NCBI RefSeq assembly: GCF_006864455.1
Contig: NZ_QHLK01000001.1
Location: 1-64,000, forward strand
Reading direction: 5' to 3'
DNA from: Campylobacter sp. MIT 97-5078
GTDB lineage: Bacteria > Campylobacterota > Campylobacteria > Campylobacterales > Campylobacteraceae
Length of the DNA: 64,000 nt
Part shown: positions 55,970 to 64,000 of the stretch, piece by piece
Layout of the letters: the number at the start of each line of letters is the position of its first letter
Position numbering within the stretch: the stretch's first letter is position 1
Made by a program: the position numbers and the translations under genes
The notes under the pieces: model-generated
What the model was told of the DNA's origin: nothing
What the model saw: the letters and a program-made list of their open reading frames with translations, nothing else
The model's database searches: none

Positions 55970-56911
55970 TCAATTTAGTGTAAAAATTAAAATTGTATCG
56001 TTATATCCTGAAACAAGCAGAGTTTTTTCATCTAAAAAAAGTATGTGTTCGAGTGAAAAATTAAGATTTTCAAAAGCTTTTATCCTTTTTAGGCTTGAGC
56101 TAGAAAAAATTTCAAGCGTATTTTTACTACTATCGCCAAAGGCAAACATACTTGCATTAGTGCTTAAAGCACAAGTATAGATAAGAAAATCCCTTTCTAT
56201 AAATCGTTGAATATTATTTTGTATAAGTGCTACTTTTCTATCTGTAGCACAACTTAAAACACTTGAGTTTTTAAAATCCACGCTATATATACTATCTTTA
56301 TGAATTTGATCAAAATTAGCAATTTCTTGCCAACTTTTTAAATCAAAAAGCTTGACTTCTCCGCTCTCAAAACCAGCTATAAGCTTGGTTTTATTTTCAT
56401 TTAATGCAACATCATTTAAGCTAGAATGTGAAAAAATATACTCTTTCAGCACTTTTAAATTTGAAAAATCAAGCAAGATTAAACGAGCTGAAGAAAGAGC
56501 AAGTAAAACCTTATCATCATCGAGTAAAAAAGCTTTTTTTGTAGAATCAAAAATAAGTTTTTTGCTTCGTAAATTTTTATTTTTATCAAGCAAGCTTAAG
56601 TTTTTTCCACCAAATGAAGCCTCACTTAAGATAAGCACCCTGTCTTTTTGCATATCAAGACTAAAAACGCGTGGTGAGACATTTTTTTTATAATAGTTTT
56701 CAATTTTTGCTAGCTGAAGATAAAACGCATTCTTTTTATCTTTTAAGTCAAAAAGCTCTACACTACCTGAATCTGTGCCGATGAGTAAAATTTCATCTGT
56801 TTTACTCAAGCTCATAATATTTGAATGATCTTGAGTTTTTTTAAACACTTCAGCCTCTAAAGTCAAAGGCAGGCTTAGACTTAAAAGCAAGATAGCAAGA
56901 GCTTTTGACAC
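55970..56911 (-). CDS. napL: Periplasmic beta-propeller protein NapL
   Basis: NapL is found in the nap operons of epsilonproteobacteria; deletion in C. jejuni has mild effects and its precise function is unclear. The 313-residue protein has a signal peptide (ALAILLLSLSLPLTLEA) and WD40-like repeats (for example LLIGTDSGSVELFDLKD, then LIAGFESGEVKLFDLKSW, then VSGYNDTILIFTL), about one per 40 residues. A periplasmic propeller docking to NapA/NapB is plausible. It starts immediately after the napB stop. Confidence 0.85.
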   Translation of the reverse strand: MSKALAILLLSLSLPLTLEAEVFKKTQDHSNIMSLSKTDEILLIGTDSGSVELFDLKDKKNAFYLQLAKIENYYKKNVSPRVFSLDMQKDRVLILSEASFGGKNLSLLDKNKNLRSKKLIFDSTKKAFLLDDDKVLLALSSARLILLDFSNLKVLKEYIFSHSSLNDVALNENKTKLIAGFESGEVKLFDLKSWQEIANFDQIHKDSIYSVDFKNSSVLSCATDRKVALIQNNIQRFIERDFLIYTCALSTNASMFAFGDSSKNTLEIFSSSSLKRIKAFENLNFSLEHILFLDEKTLLVSGYNDTILIFTLN

Positions 56912-57466
56912 TTATTTTACCCCTTCGTTTAAGGCATCGATGAGATTTGATCTTTTCTTCGCTTCTTCGCTTTTAAACTCTGGCTTGAAAGTGTTTCCAA
57001 CCAAAGGTTTTGCATCGCTTTGAGGCACATGACATTGGGTGCAGTTAAATCTTTCGTTACTCACTTCATCTCCTGTTGCTTTGCCTGCTTGAAAGTCAAA
57101 ATAATGAGTCATAGGCATAGCTGTAGCTCCTACATCAGCAGCAATTGCTTTGTCATGGCAACTTAAGCAGATATTATTTTCTCTTGTGATAGGAAGCATA
57201 TCCTCAATGCTGTGAGAGATGAGCGGTGGAGCGTTTTCAAATGATCGCTCGATCAAATTTGATTCACCTGGTTGCAAAGAAGTGAAATTTGCATCAGGTA
57301 AAACAACATTGTTTTCATTTTCAACGCTTGTTTTTCTTATGCCTATTTCATCAGAACTTACTGCTGAGCTTGTATTTTCTTTTGAACTTGTGTTTTCTTT
57401 TTTATCTTGACAAGCGATGAAAGTCAAAGCACACGCACATGCCAACATTATAATTTTCTTTTTCAT
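56912..57466 (-). CDS. napB: Dihaem cytochrome c NapB, with an N-terminal lipobox
   Basis: NapB is the dihaem electron-transfer subunit that hands electrons to NapA. Two haem motifs, CLSCHD and CTQCHV, are seen in the C-terminal half with surrounding conserved PMTHYFDFQAGKA and axial-type His in PLISHSIED and ATAMPMTHY. In 184 residues the signal region ends Phe-Ile-Ala-Cys-Gln (Cys19), a lipobox, followed by Lys/Glu/Ser-rich sequence with a KENTSS repeated twice. It may therefore be a lipoprotein. It overlaps napH by four bases. Confidence 0.92.
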   Translation of the reverse strand: MKKKIIMLACACALTFIACQDKKENTSSKENTSSAVSSDEIGIRKTSVENENNVVLPDANFTSLQPGESNLIERSFENAPPLISHSIEDMLPITRENNICLSCHDKAIAADVGATAMPMTHYFDFQAGKATGDEVSNERFNCTQCHVPQSDAKPLVGNTFKPEFKSEEAKKRSNLIDALNEGVK

Positions 57467-58248
57467 TTTTTACTCCTTAAATCTAAAATATTAAAAACCA
57501 AAGCATCATCATCACAAACCTCAATGCAACGCCCACATCTTATACATTCTCCAGAACTCACGCTTTTGCTTTCTTTACCTACCATAAAAAGCACTTGTTT
57601 TTCAGGGCAGATTTCTATACATTTATAGCATTTGGTGCAGTTTTGTGCTTTGTGCTTTATTTTAAGCAAAGCAAAACGAGAGATAAGTGCATAAAATGCT
57701 CCCAAAGGACAAAAATGGGAGCAAATTGCTCTTGGGCTTAAAAAGGTATCTATGCAAAAGATCACAAAAGCAACAAAAAGCCAAGAAACACTGCCAAAAA
57801 TAATACCCCTTTGCACTATGCCTATATAAGAAATGCTCTCAAACACAGGTAAAGAAAGCACAAAAGAAAACACTAAACACAAAATAAGCACAAGGTATCG
57901 TAAGTTTTTGTGTAAGGTCACAAATTTAGAAGACTTAAAGCCAAGTTTCTTTCTCACAAAAGCTGCTAAATCAGTGATAAGGTTGATAGGACATACCCAC
58001 GCACAAAATGCACGCCCCAAAAATACTGCATACACAAAAGCAATGATCAAGGCTCCGCTTAAAGCAGCAATATCTATGCTTAAACTTGCAAGCACGATTT
58101 GTAAAAAAGCAAAAGGATCGCTTAGTGGGATAGCATCAAACCACACAGATGAGCTTAAATCGCCTTTGGCGATAAAATCAAGTGAGCTAAAGCCAAGACA
58201 AGCTAAAATTCCAAGCTGAACGACTCTTCTTAAAAGTAAATATCTCAT
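57463..58248 (-). CDS. napH: Quinol dehydrogenase membrane subunit NapH
   Basis: NapH is an inner-membrane iron-sulfur protein that, with NapG, takes electrons from menaquinol to NapB/NapA in organisms lacking NapC. The 261-residue protein has four to five membrane helices. Cytosolic CxxxCP motifs appear in FCAWVCPINLI and ICSHFCPLGAF, and two 4Fe-4S ferredoxin sites near the C-terminus (CTKCYKCIEICPEKQV and CIRCGRCIEVCDDDA). It overlaps napG and napB by four bases each. Confidence 0.94.
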   Translation of the reverse strand: MRYLLLRRVVQLGILACLGFSSLDFIAKGDLSSSVWFDAIPLSDPFAFLQIVLASLSIDIAALSGALIIAFVYAVFLGRAFCAWVCPINLITDLAAFVRKKLGFKSSKFVTLHKNLRYLVLILCLVFSFVLSLPVFESISYIGIVQRGIIFGSVSWLFVAFVIFCIDTFLSPRAICSHFCPLGAFYALISRFALLKIKHKAQNCTKCYKCIEICPEKQVLFMVGKESKSVSSGECIRCGRCIEVCDDDALVFNILDLRSKK

Positions 58249-58994
58249 AGCAAATCCTTGCTATTAAGATAATCCCTAGCTTTGTTTTGCTCGTTTTTCT
58301 TGCTTGTATCAGCGTCTTTTAGTCTTTGTTCATCTTGCTTGTCCCAGCCTTTGATATAGTTTGTTCCAGCTTTACCAAGCACATAAGTTCTTGGTAAAAC
58401 ACGGATAGCTGGTTTTTCTGTGATACAAGCATGCTCACAAAGCCCACAGCCAACACAAACTTCATGATCAACAACAGGGAGCAAAAAAGCATGTTTAGCG
58501 GTGCGTTCATTGCGTTTAAGCTCAAGTTTTAAAGCCTTATCGATTAAAGGGCAGGCTCTATAGCACGCATCACATTGCACACCCCAGTGAGCGACGCAAC
58601 TTGCACTATCAAGTATGGCTATACCCATTTTAAGCTCTAAAACACCTTTTTCACGCTCTAAATATTGATGATCTAAAGCATTTGTAGGACATTCCCTTAT
58701 GCAAGGTATATCCTCGCAAAGATAGCACGGCGTTTTTCGTGCGTCAAAAAAGGGCGTGCCATTTTTTGGGCTATCAAAAACGCTTGCAAGTTTTAAAGTA
58801 TCATAAGGACAGGCTTTTACACATAAACCACAACGTATGCATAAAGATAAAAAATGTTTTTCATCTTCGCCTCCGGGTGGGCGTAAAAAATACCCCTCAT
58901 CAGCCTTAAGTGCAAGCGTAGCTAAAAAGCCACCGCCTGCACAAAGACAAAGGGCTTTAAAGCCAGTTTGCATAAACTCTCTTCGGTTTTTCAT
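58245..58994 (-). CDS. napG: Periplasmic ferredoxin-type protein NapG
   Basis: NapG is a Tat-exported protein with four 4Fe-4S clusters. The 249-residue protein begins with a twin-arginine signal (MKNRREFMQTGFKALCLCAG). Cys clusters are CIRCGLCVKACP, CYLCEDIPCIRECP, CDACYRACP and CVGCGLCEHACI. Together with NapH it forms the quinol dehydrogenase. It starts five bases after napA stops and overlaps napH. The TatC/TatB genes it needs are also in this window. Confidence 0.94.
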   Translation of the reverse strand: MKNRREFMQTGFKALCLCAGGGFLATLALKADEGYFLRPPGGEDEKHFLSLCIRCGLCVKACPYDTLKLASVFDSPKNGTPFFDARKTPCYLCEDIPCIRECPTNALDHQYLEREKGVLELKMGIAILDSASCVAHWGVQCDACYRACPLIDKALKLELKRNERTAKHAFLLPVVDHEVCVGCGLCEHACITEKPAIRVLPRTYVLGKAGTNYIKGWDKQDEQRLKDADTSKKNEQNKARDYLNSKDLL

Positions 58995-58999
58995 TGTTT

Positions 59000-61777
59000 T
59001 TACACTTTAGTGATTTTTACCGCACATTTTTTAAAATCTGTTTGATTTGAAAGTGGGCAAGTTGCATCTAAAGTAACTTTGTTGATATAGACATTTTCAT
59101 CAAACCAAGGCACATATACAAGTCCAACAGGCGGTTTATTTCTGCCACGCATATCAACGCGTGCTTTAACTTTACCACGACGCGATTCAACCCATACAAG
59201 ATCGCCTTGTGCTAAACTAAGCTTCGCACAATCTTGTTCGTTCATATAGCACAATGCTTCAGGAACGGCTCTGTAGAGCTCAGGCACACGCATAGTCATC
59301 GTTCCACTATGCCAATGCTCTAAAACCCTACCTGTAGAAAGCCAGAAAGGATACTCAGCACTTGGGCGTTCAGGTGCTTTCATAAATGGACGAAAGAAAA
59401 TCTTTGTTTTGTTTGCAAGTGAGAATTTTTCATCTCCTGAAGTTGGACCAGTTAAATTTCCTCTTTGTAAAGCTTTATCAGCTACTCCATAAAAAGCAAA
59501 GTCTGAATCTGGAGCTGCTTTTTTAGCATAATAATCAAATTTGGTGTTAAAACGCCACTGCGTTTCTTTTCCATTTACTACAGGCCATCTTAAGCCTCTT
59601 ACTTGATGATAGGCGTTAAAATCTGCTAGATCATGTCCGTGTCCAAGTCCGAATTTTCTGTATTCTTCCCAAAGGTATTTTTGCACGAAAAAGCCATAAC
59701 CTGTAAATTCCTTACCATCACTGCCTATAACCTTTCTTGCATCGCCTTTAACTTCGCTATTATCCACACCTTGCATTAGAGCATCATCAACACTAAATTT
59801 CTTCGCATCTTCGTTTGCATAAAGCACATCAAAAAGCGTGCTTTCCTCACTATAACCCATAGCCTTAGCTTCTTCTAAAACGCTTGGCAAAGTGGTTTGC
59901 TCATCAACTTTTATTTCGCCCCATACTTCTTTAAGCTTAAAGCGTTTTGCAAATTCCATCATCTGCCAAGTATCACTCATTGCTTCACCTATAGGTAAGA
60001 CTTGCTGTTTCCAGTGCTGAGTTCTTCTTTCAGCATTGCCATATGCACCCCATTTTTCATAAATCATCGCACTTGGTAAGATTAGATCAGCTACTTTTGC
60101 TGAAATACCCGGGTAGCTATCACTTACCACGATGAAATTATCCATTTCGCGAGCTGCAGCTATCCAGTGGTTTGCGTTTGCTGTATTTTGCCAAGGATTA
60201 TTCACTTGCACCCAAGCAAATTTGATCTTGCCATCTTCTAAATCACGCATAATTTTAAGATAAGGAGCACCAGGCTTTGGATTTAAGGTTTTTGCTGGGA
60301 GTTTCCAAATTTTTTCTGTAATTTCTCTATGTTTAGGATTTGCCACAACCATATCAGCGGGTAAGCGGTGTGAAAAAGTGCCTACTTCTCTAGCTGTGCC
60401 ACAGGCTGATGGTTGTCCTGTGAGAGAAAATGCTCCACTTCCCGGTTTTGCTTGCTTGCCAAGTAAATGATGCACCATATAGGCTTGTTCATTAACCCAA
60501 GTGCCTCTTGTATGTTGGTTAAAGCCCATAGTCCAAAAGCTCACAACTTTGCGGTTTTTTTCTATGTAAAGATTGGCAAGTTCTTGAAGCTTTTTCTTGT
60601 AATCTTCTAAGTTTTCATTATCATCGCCTTTTGAAACCTTAGCGACATAGTCTAAAGTATAAGGTTCAAGTGCTTTTTTAAAGTCTTCAAAACTGATTTC
60701 CCAGTGGGCTGCTGCTGCACCTGCGTGTTTCATCTCTAAAGTATCGCCTGTTTTTATGCCAAGATAAGCTAAAGCTACAGCTTCTTCTTCATCAACAACA
60801 ATAGAGTTTTGTTTAGCGACAATGTCTTTTTCGGCTTCTTTGAATTTTGGGTGGTTTGGATTATTTCTCATACCATAACCAATATCAGCATAACCTGTAG
60901 TGAAAATGCAGTGATTTTGGATAAAGTCCATATCCAAGGCTTCTGGGTGATTATATACAATCTCTCTAGCGATATAGTTCCATATAGCTAAATCAGTATT
61001 TGGTTTGAAGATAATTTCACTATCTGCGATATGACTGGTGCGGTTTGAAAAAGTCGAGAGATTGACAACCTTAACCTTATCTAAATTTGAAAGCTTTCTA
61101 TCTGAAACGCGGCTCCATAAAATAGGATGCATTTCAGCCATATTTGCTCCCCAAGTGATGATAGTATCGGTAAGTTCTATATCATCATAACAGCCTGCTG
61201 GTTCATCAACTCCATAAGTTTGCATAAAAGCCACAACAGCTGAAGCCATACAGTGTCTTGCGTTTGGATCTATATTATTTGATCTAAAGCCTCCTTTGAT
61301 AAGCTTCACAGCTGCATAACCTTCTTGAACGGTGTATTGTCCGCTACCAAAAACAGCTATACCGCTTGCACCAAGCTCATTATAAGCCTTTTTAAACTGC
61401 TTTTCCATTTCATCAAAGGCTCTTTGCCAGGAAACTTGCTGAAATTTACCTTTTTTGTCAAATTCGCCCTTTTCATTGACACGAAGCAAAGGTTGCACCA
61501 AACGATCCTCACCATACATAATCTTAGCATTAAAATACCCTTTAATGCAGTTTAGCCCACGATTTACCGGAGCAGCTGGATCGCCTTTGATCGCGACGAT
61601 TTTGCCGTCTTTTTTTGCAACCATAATACCACAGCCTGTTCCACAAAAACGGCATACTGATTTATCCCATTGCCATTGTTCCCCAGCATTAGCTAATACT
61701 GAACTTGGCATACTCAAACCGGCAACGCCAGCAGCACTAGCAATAGCAGAGTTTTTGATAAAATCCCTTCTATTCAT
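59000..61777 (-). CDS. napA: Periplasmic nitrate reductase catalytic subunit NapA
   Basis: NapA reduces nitrate to nitrite in the periplasm with a Mo-bis-MGD cofactor and one 4Fe-4S cluster. The start is ATG 61777, eight bases after GGAGG, giving [20 protein letters not shown], a twin-arginine signal. A longer TTG start upstream would contain that ribosome-binding site and is rejected. The cluster motif is [11 protein letters not shown] ... NCIKGY. The Mo-ligand Cys is in [13 protein letters not shown]. The 925-residue length includes the small insertions usual in epsilonproteobacterial NapA. It heads napAGHBLD. Confidence 0.96.
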   Translation of the reverse strand: MNRRDFIKNSAIASAAGVAGLSMPSSVLANAGEQWQWDKSVCRFCGTGCGIMVAKKDGKIVAIKGDPAAPVNRGLNCIKGYFNAKIMYGEDRLVQPLLRVNEKGEFDKKGKFQQVSWQRAFDEMEKQFKKAYNELGASGIAVFGSGQYTVQEGYAAVKLIKGGFRSNNIDPNARHCMASAVVAFMQTYGVDEPAGCYDDIELTDTIITWGANMAEMHPILWSRVSDRKLSNLDKVKVVNLSTFSNRTSHIADSEIIFKPNTDLAIWNYIAREIVYNHPEALDMDFIQNHCIFTTGYADIGYGMRNNPNHPKFKEAEKDIVAKQNSIVVDEEEAVALAYLGIKTGDTLEMKHAGAAAAHWEISFEDFKKALEPYTLDYVAKVSKGDDNENLEDYKKKLQELANLYIEKNRKVVSFWTMGFNQHTRGTWVNEQAYMVHHLLGKQAKPGSGAFSLTGQPSACGTAREVGTFSHRLPADMVVANPKHREITEKIWKLPAKTLNPKPGAPYLKIMRDLEDGKIKFAWVQVNNPWQNTANANHWIAAAREMDNFIVVSDSYPGISAKVADLILPSAMIYEKWGAYGNAERRTQHWKQQVLPIGEAMSDTWQMMEFAKRFKLKEVWGEIKVDEQTTLPSVLEEAKAMGYSEESTLFDVLYANEDAKKFSVDDALMQGVDNSEVKGDARKVIGSDGKEFTGYGFFVQKYLWEEYRKFGLGHGHDLADFNAYHQVRGLRWPVVNGKETQWRFNTKFDYYAKKAAPDSDFAFYGVADKALQRGNLTGPTSGDEKFSLANKTKIFFRPFMKAPERPSAEYPFWLSTGRVLEHWHSGTMTMRVPELYRAVPEALCYMNEQDCAKLSLAQGDLVWVESRRGKVKARVDMRGRNKPPVGLVYVPWFDENVYINKVTLDATCPLSNQTDFKKCAVKITKV

Positions 61778-61809
61778 AAGAAAGACCTCCAAAATTTAAA
61801 TTTCGCCTC

Positions 61810-61815
61810 ATTGTA
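61810..61815 (-). promoter_or_regulatory. Promoter of the nap operon
   Basis: On the minus strand TCTGCTACAATGAGG contains an extended -10 (TGC followed by TACAAT) 32 bases before the napA ATG. Upstream DNA to 61976 is very AT-rich and shows no gene. Confidence 0.55.
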
Positions 61816-61976
61816 GCAGAATTTTTATTAAATAAATATAAAATGAATATTTTTATAAGCATTATATTTACATTTTTTTAAGCAGTTTCAATTAAAGACT
61901 AGAATAATATTAATTAACATAAATAAGGTAGAAAGGTATTAAAATCACCATATTTTGAGTGCTTTTCAATGTCATC

Positions 61977-63233
61977 TTAAAGCAAAACACAAAACGGCAC
62001 TAAATTCAAAACAATGCAAAAAAGAGCGAGCCATTTAAAACGAGTGCTGATAAGAGCTAGTAGCATATAAGCTAAGAGCAAGTTTAAGTTTATGTTTGCA
62101 AAATTTAAGGCGTGAAATTTAAAGTTGAAAAAGTCGAGTAAATAGCTATCTAATAATCCCCCAAAACCGATGAGGTGCAAAAACAAAGTGCAAGGATAAA
62201 ACACAACAAAAGCCGCACTTAAAGGTATGGCTAAAAACTGCTGGAAAGAAATGAGTGGGAAAAAATATAACACTGGGATGATCATCGCTAAAAAAGTCCA
62301 TAAATTTAGCAAAATAAGGTTACTTAAAGCATTAAAATAGCTTGCAAAATGGTGTAAATATAAAAAGATGAAAAATACTCCTAAAACCGAAAATAAAAAG
62401 CCTACACTAAAAATAAGCTGAGGAAATAAAGCAAGACAGATTAACACACTAAAAAATAAATTCCCAAAATGAATGATTTTATTATGTTTAGCTAAAAGAT
62501 AAAAGCCAAACAAAGCCATCACTAAAGAACGCGCGAAGCTTGGCACAAAGCCGATGAGATAAGCATAAAAAAGTAAAAATATAAAAATCATCACACTTAA
62601 ATCAAGCCGTAAATTTCTATAAGGAAAATACCGCTTTTGAAAAAAGCTATAAAGTGGAGTAAAAAGAAAAAATAGTAAAGAAAAAATCAAAGCGATATGA
62701 TAGCCGCTAATGGCGATAAGATGAGCTATGCCATAGTGATTAACATCGTTTCGAAGTTCTTTTGAGATACTAAGGGCAAAAAATAAAGCTCCATAAAATT
62801 CCCTCATCTTTTCATCTTGGTGTTGATTAAGAAAATAAGGAATGATTTTATGCTTAAAAGCAGGCTCTTTTGAAGTGATATTAAGATCGTAGCTTGGCAT
62901 ATAAAAACTTTTTGAAAGATAGTCTTTAAAGCTTACTTTGGTTGTAATAGCTCTTAAATTCAACTTTTCATAGTTTGAAATTTCTTTATCTTTAGCTGTG
63001 GTGGTATAAAAGTTAAAGTCCTTGTTAACAAGCTTTAAAACCCTATAAGCTCTGCCTTTTTCATTTGTTTTTATATAGCTTAAAAGCACACTAAGATCAC
63101 GAAGATAGATATGCTTACTTTCTTTAAAAGTTAAAAATTGTCTGTATTCATAAAAAAGGTTGAGGCTAAAAACACAAAGGCAAAAAAATCCGAGAAAAAG
63201 GAATTCTTGGTATTTTTTCACCCATTTTTTCAT
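61977..63233 (-). CDS. ComEC/Rec2-family competence membrane channel (core only)
   Basis: ComEC carries single-stranded DNA across the inner membrane in natural transformation. The 418-residue protein has the diagnostic competence-domain segment HYGIAHLIAISGYHIALIF (about residues 165-185) and about nine to ten hydrophobic helices. PSFARSLVMALFGFYLLAK is also typical. The C-terminal metallo-beta-lactamase-like domain of longer ComEC proteins is absent, as in other Campylobacter. It overlaps the dedA gene by four bases. Confidence 0.88.
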   Translation of the reverse strand: MKKWVKKYQEFLFLGFFCLCVFSLNLFYEYRQFLTFKESKHIYLRDLSVLLSYIKTNEKGRAYRVLKLVNKDFNFYTTTAKDKEISNYEKLNLRAITTKVSFKDYLSKSFYMPSYDLNITSKEPAFKHKIIPYFLNQHQDEKMREFYGALFFALSISKELRNDVNHYGIAHLIAISGYHIALIFSLLFFLFTPLYSFFQKRYFPYRNLRLDLSVMIFIFLLFYAYLIGFVPSFARSLVMALFGFYLLAKHNKIIHFGNLFFSVLICLALFPQLIFSVGFLFSVLGVFFIFLYLHHFASYFNALSNLILLNLWTFLAMIIPVLYFFPLISFQQFLAIPLSAAFVVFYPCTLFLHLIGFGGLLDSYLLDFFNFKFHALNFANINLNLLLAYMLLALISTRFKWLALFCIVLNLVPFCVLL

Positions 63234-63793
63234 TGTGTTTTTTTAGAAAAAGAATAAAGATAAAACCAAATCAAAGCGATTAAAACAAGTAAAAACAAAG
63301 GTATAAGATAAGAATAAGTGCCTAAAGTATCCATAAAAGGCGTGATAATAGCTCCAAAAGCGAAGCCAGCATATCCTAAAACCACAGCCCAAAGCAAGCT
63401 TGCAAGTGTGTTAATGATGAGAAATTTTAAAAAGTTAAATTTCGCAAATCCAGCTGCCATAGGGATAAAGGTTTTTAGCCCATAAATGAATTTTTGAAGC
63501 AAAAGTAAAAAAACGCCGTATTGTTTGATCTTCATCTGAGCTAAAGCAAGCTTACGACGGTGTTTTTTAAAATACGGCATTAAATCCTTTTTATAGTATT
63601 TGCCTAAGATAAATAAAAGTGTCGAGCCAAGCGTATTTGCCACAAAGGCTAAGACTATGCAAAGGCTGAGGTTAAAATGCCCCCCAGCACTAAGCACTCC
63701 AGCAGCTAAGATAGCTACCATTCCACCGCCTAATGAATACACAAACAATATAATATAACCATACTCAACTAAGCTCGTGATAGTTTCACTCAT
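63230..63793 (-). CDS. DedA family inner-membrane protein
   Basis: This 187-residue polytopic protein has the DedA/SNARE-associated signature: ILAAGVLSAGGHFNLSLCIV, then GSTLLFILGKYYKKDLMPYF, and GLKTFIPMAAGFAKFNFLKF with the conserved Arg/Lys-Thr-Phe-x-Pro region. DedA proteins act as undecaprenyl-phosphate or phospholipid flippase-like transporters in the inner membrane. It begins 11 bases after the RNase Y stop. The family is secure; the substrate here is not known. Confidence 0.88.
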   Translation of the reverse strand: MSETITSLVEYGYIILFVYSLGGGMVAILAAGVLSAGGHFNLSLCIVLAFVANTLGSTLLFILGKYYKKDLMPYFKKHRRKLALAQMKIKQYGVFLLLLQKFIYGLKTFIPMAAGFAKFNFLKFLIINTLASLLWAVVLGYAGFAFGAIITPFMDTLGTYSYLIPLFLLVLIALIWFYLYSFSKKTQ

Positions 63794-63804
63794 AAAAAAG
63801 CCTC

Positions 63805-64000
63805 TTATCTTGCATAATCTACAGCTCTAAGCTCGCGTATAACATTAACTTTTATTTCGCCCGGAAATTGCACTTTATCTTGAATTTCACTAGCAATTTC
63901 TTTAGCTAAAAGCACGGCTTCATCATCATTGATAAGTTTTGCATTAGCAATGACTCTGATCTCACGTCCAGCATTGATAGCATAGGCGTTTTTGATCCCT
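63805..64000 (-). CDS. rny: Ribonuclease Y, C-terminal end (rest outside the window)
   Basis: Translating the minus strand from the window edge gives GIKNAYAINAGREIRVIANA followed by KEIASEIQDKVQFPGEIKV and VIRELRAVDYAR, then stop TAA at 63805-63807. This is the conserved C-terminus of RNase Y, the membrane-bound endoribonuclease with KH and HD domains that starts mRNA decay. Only about 64 residues are visible. It is followed closely by dedA and comEC, the same order as in C. jejuni. Confidence 0.88.
   Translation of the reverse strand, partial: GIKNAYAINAGREIRVIANAKLINDDEAVLLAKEIASEIQDKVQFPGEIKVNVIRELRAVDYAR

Overview
The window is AT-rich (roughly 30-35% GC by eye), densely packed epsilonproteobacterial chromosome. 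Gene content and local gene order match Campylobacter of the C. jejuni / C. upsaliensis / C. helveticus group. Signs are tightly overlapping ATGA/GTGA operons, TTG and GTG starts, T-rich promoters with TATAAT or extended TGxTAAAAT -10 boxes, HobA, the FlgA/FlgH flagellar genes, the napAGHBLD order without NapC, and CbrR. No rRNA, tRNA, CRISPR array, intact insertion sequence or prophage was seen.

Layout: (1) 1-3093 is accessory: a secreted protein cut by the window edge with a double-glycine-type motif after its signal peptide, an unrecognised overlapping partner, and a decayed type IIG/ISP restriction-modification gene. (2) 3094-6535 (minus): msrA, ppa, adk, aspS. (3) 6618-17574 (plus): nadK, recN, the response regulator cbrR, tatD, a lytic transglycosylase, rlpA, kdsC, lptC, lptA, engB, an MreD-like membrane protein and PBP2, so mostly envelope biogenesis. 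(4) 17738-21035 (minus): tatB-tatC-queA and hemW. (5) 21136-29618 (plus): rppH, lysC, hobA, holB, folP, ligA, a membrane protein, tlyA, ribF. (6) flgH (minus, with a clear sigma-54 promoter), then pta-ackA. (7) 33912-37785: a ketone-body / short-chain fatty-acid operon (thiolase, CoA-transferase A and B, AtoE permease). (8) 37921-41368: hypBCDEA for NiFe-hydrogenase maturation. (9) A copper-type TonB receptor whose signal peptide is out of frame at a T8 tract, a cupin relic, and aspB. (10) 45294-53225 (plus): an apparent methionine attenuator, two tandem metQ genes, flgA, ubiX, coaD, tmk, hisS, speA, cysE. (11) A UvrD/PcrA-like helicase, then the periplasmic nitrate reductase operon napAGHBLD (minus). 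(12) comEC-like, dedA and the C-terminus of RNase Y (minus).

The blocks correspond, from memory of C. jejuni NCTC 11168, to Cj0637-0652, Cj0577-0589, Cj0687-0689, Cj0623-0627, Cj0762-0771, Cj0777-0785 and Cj1209-1211. The window is therefore a rearranged mosaic of conserved segments, and the accessory or decayed genes tend to sit at the joins.

The most interesting signal is the roughly 150-nt leader before the first metQ. It contains a six-codon ORF, Met-Met-Thr-Gln-Met-Arg-stop, with a strong Shine-Dalgarno, followed by four segments able to form mutually exclusive hairpins, the last next to the metQ ribosome-binding site. It reads as a peptide-dependent methionine attenuator.
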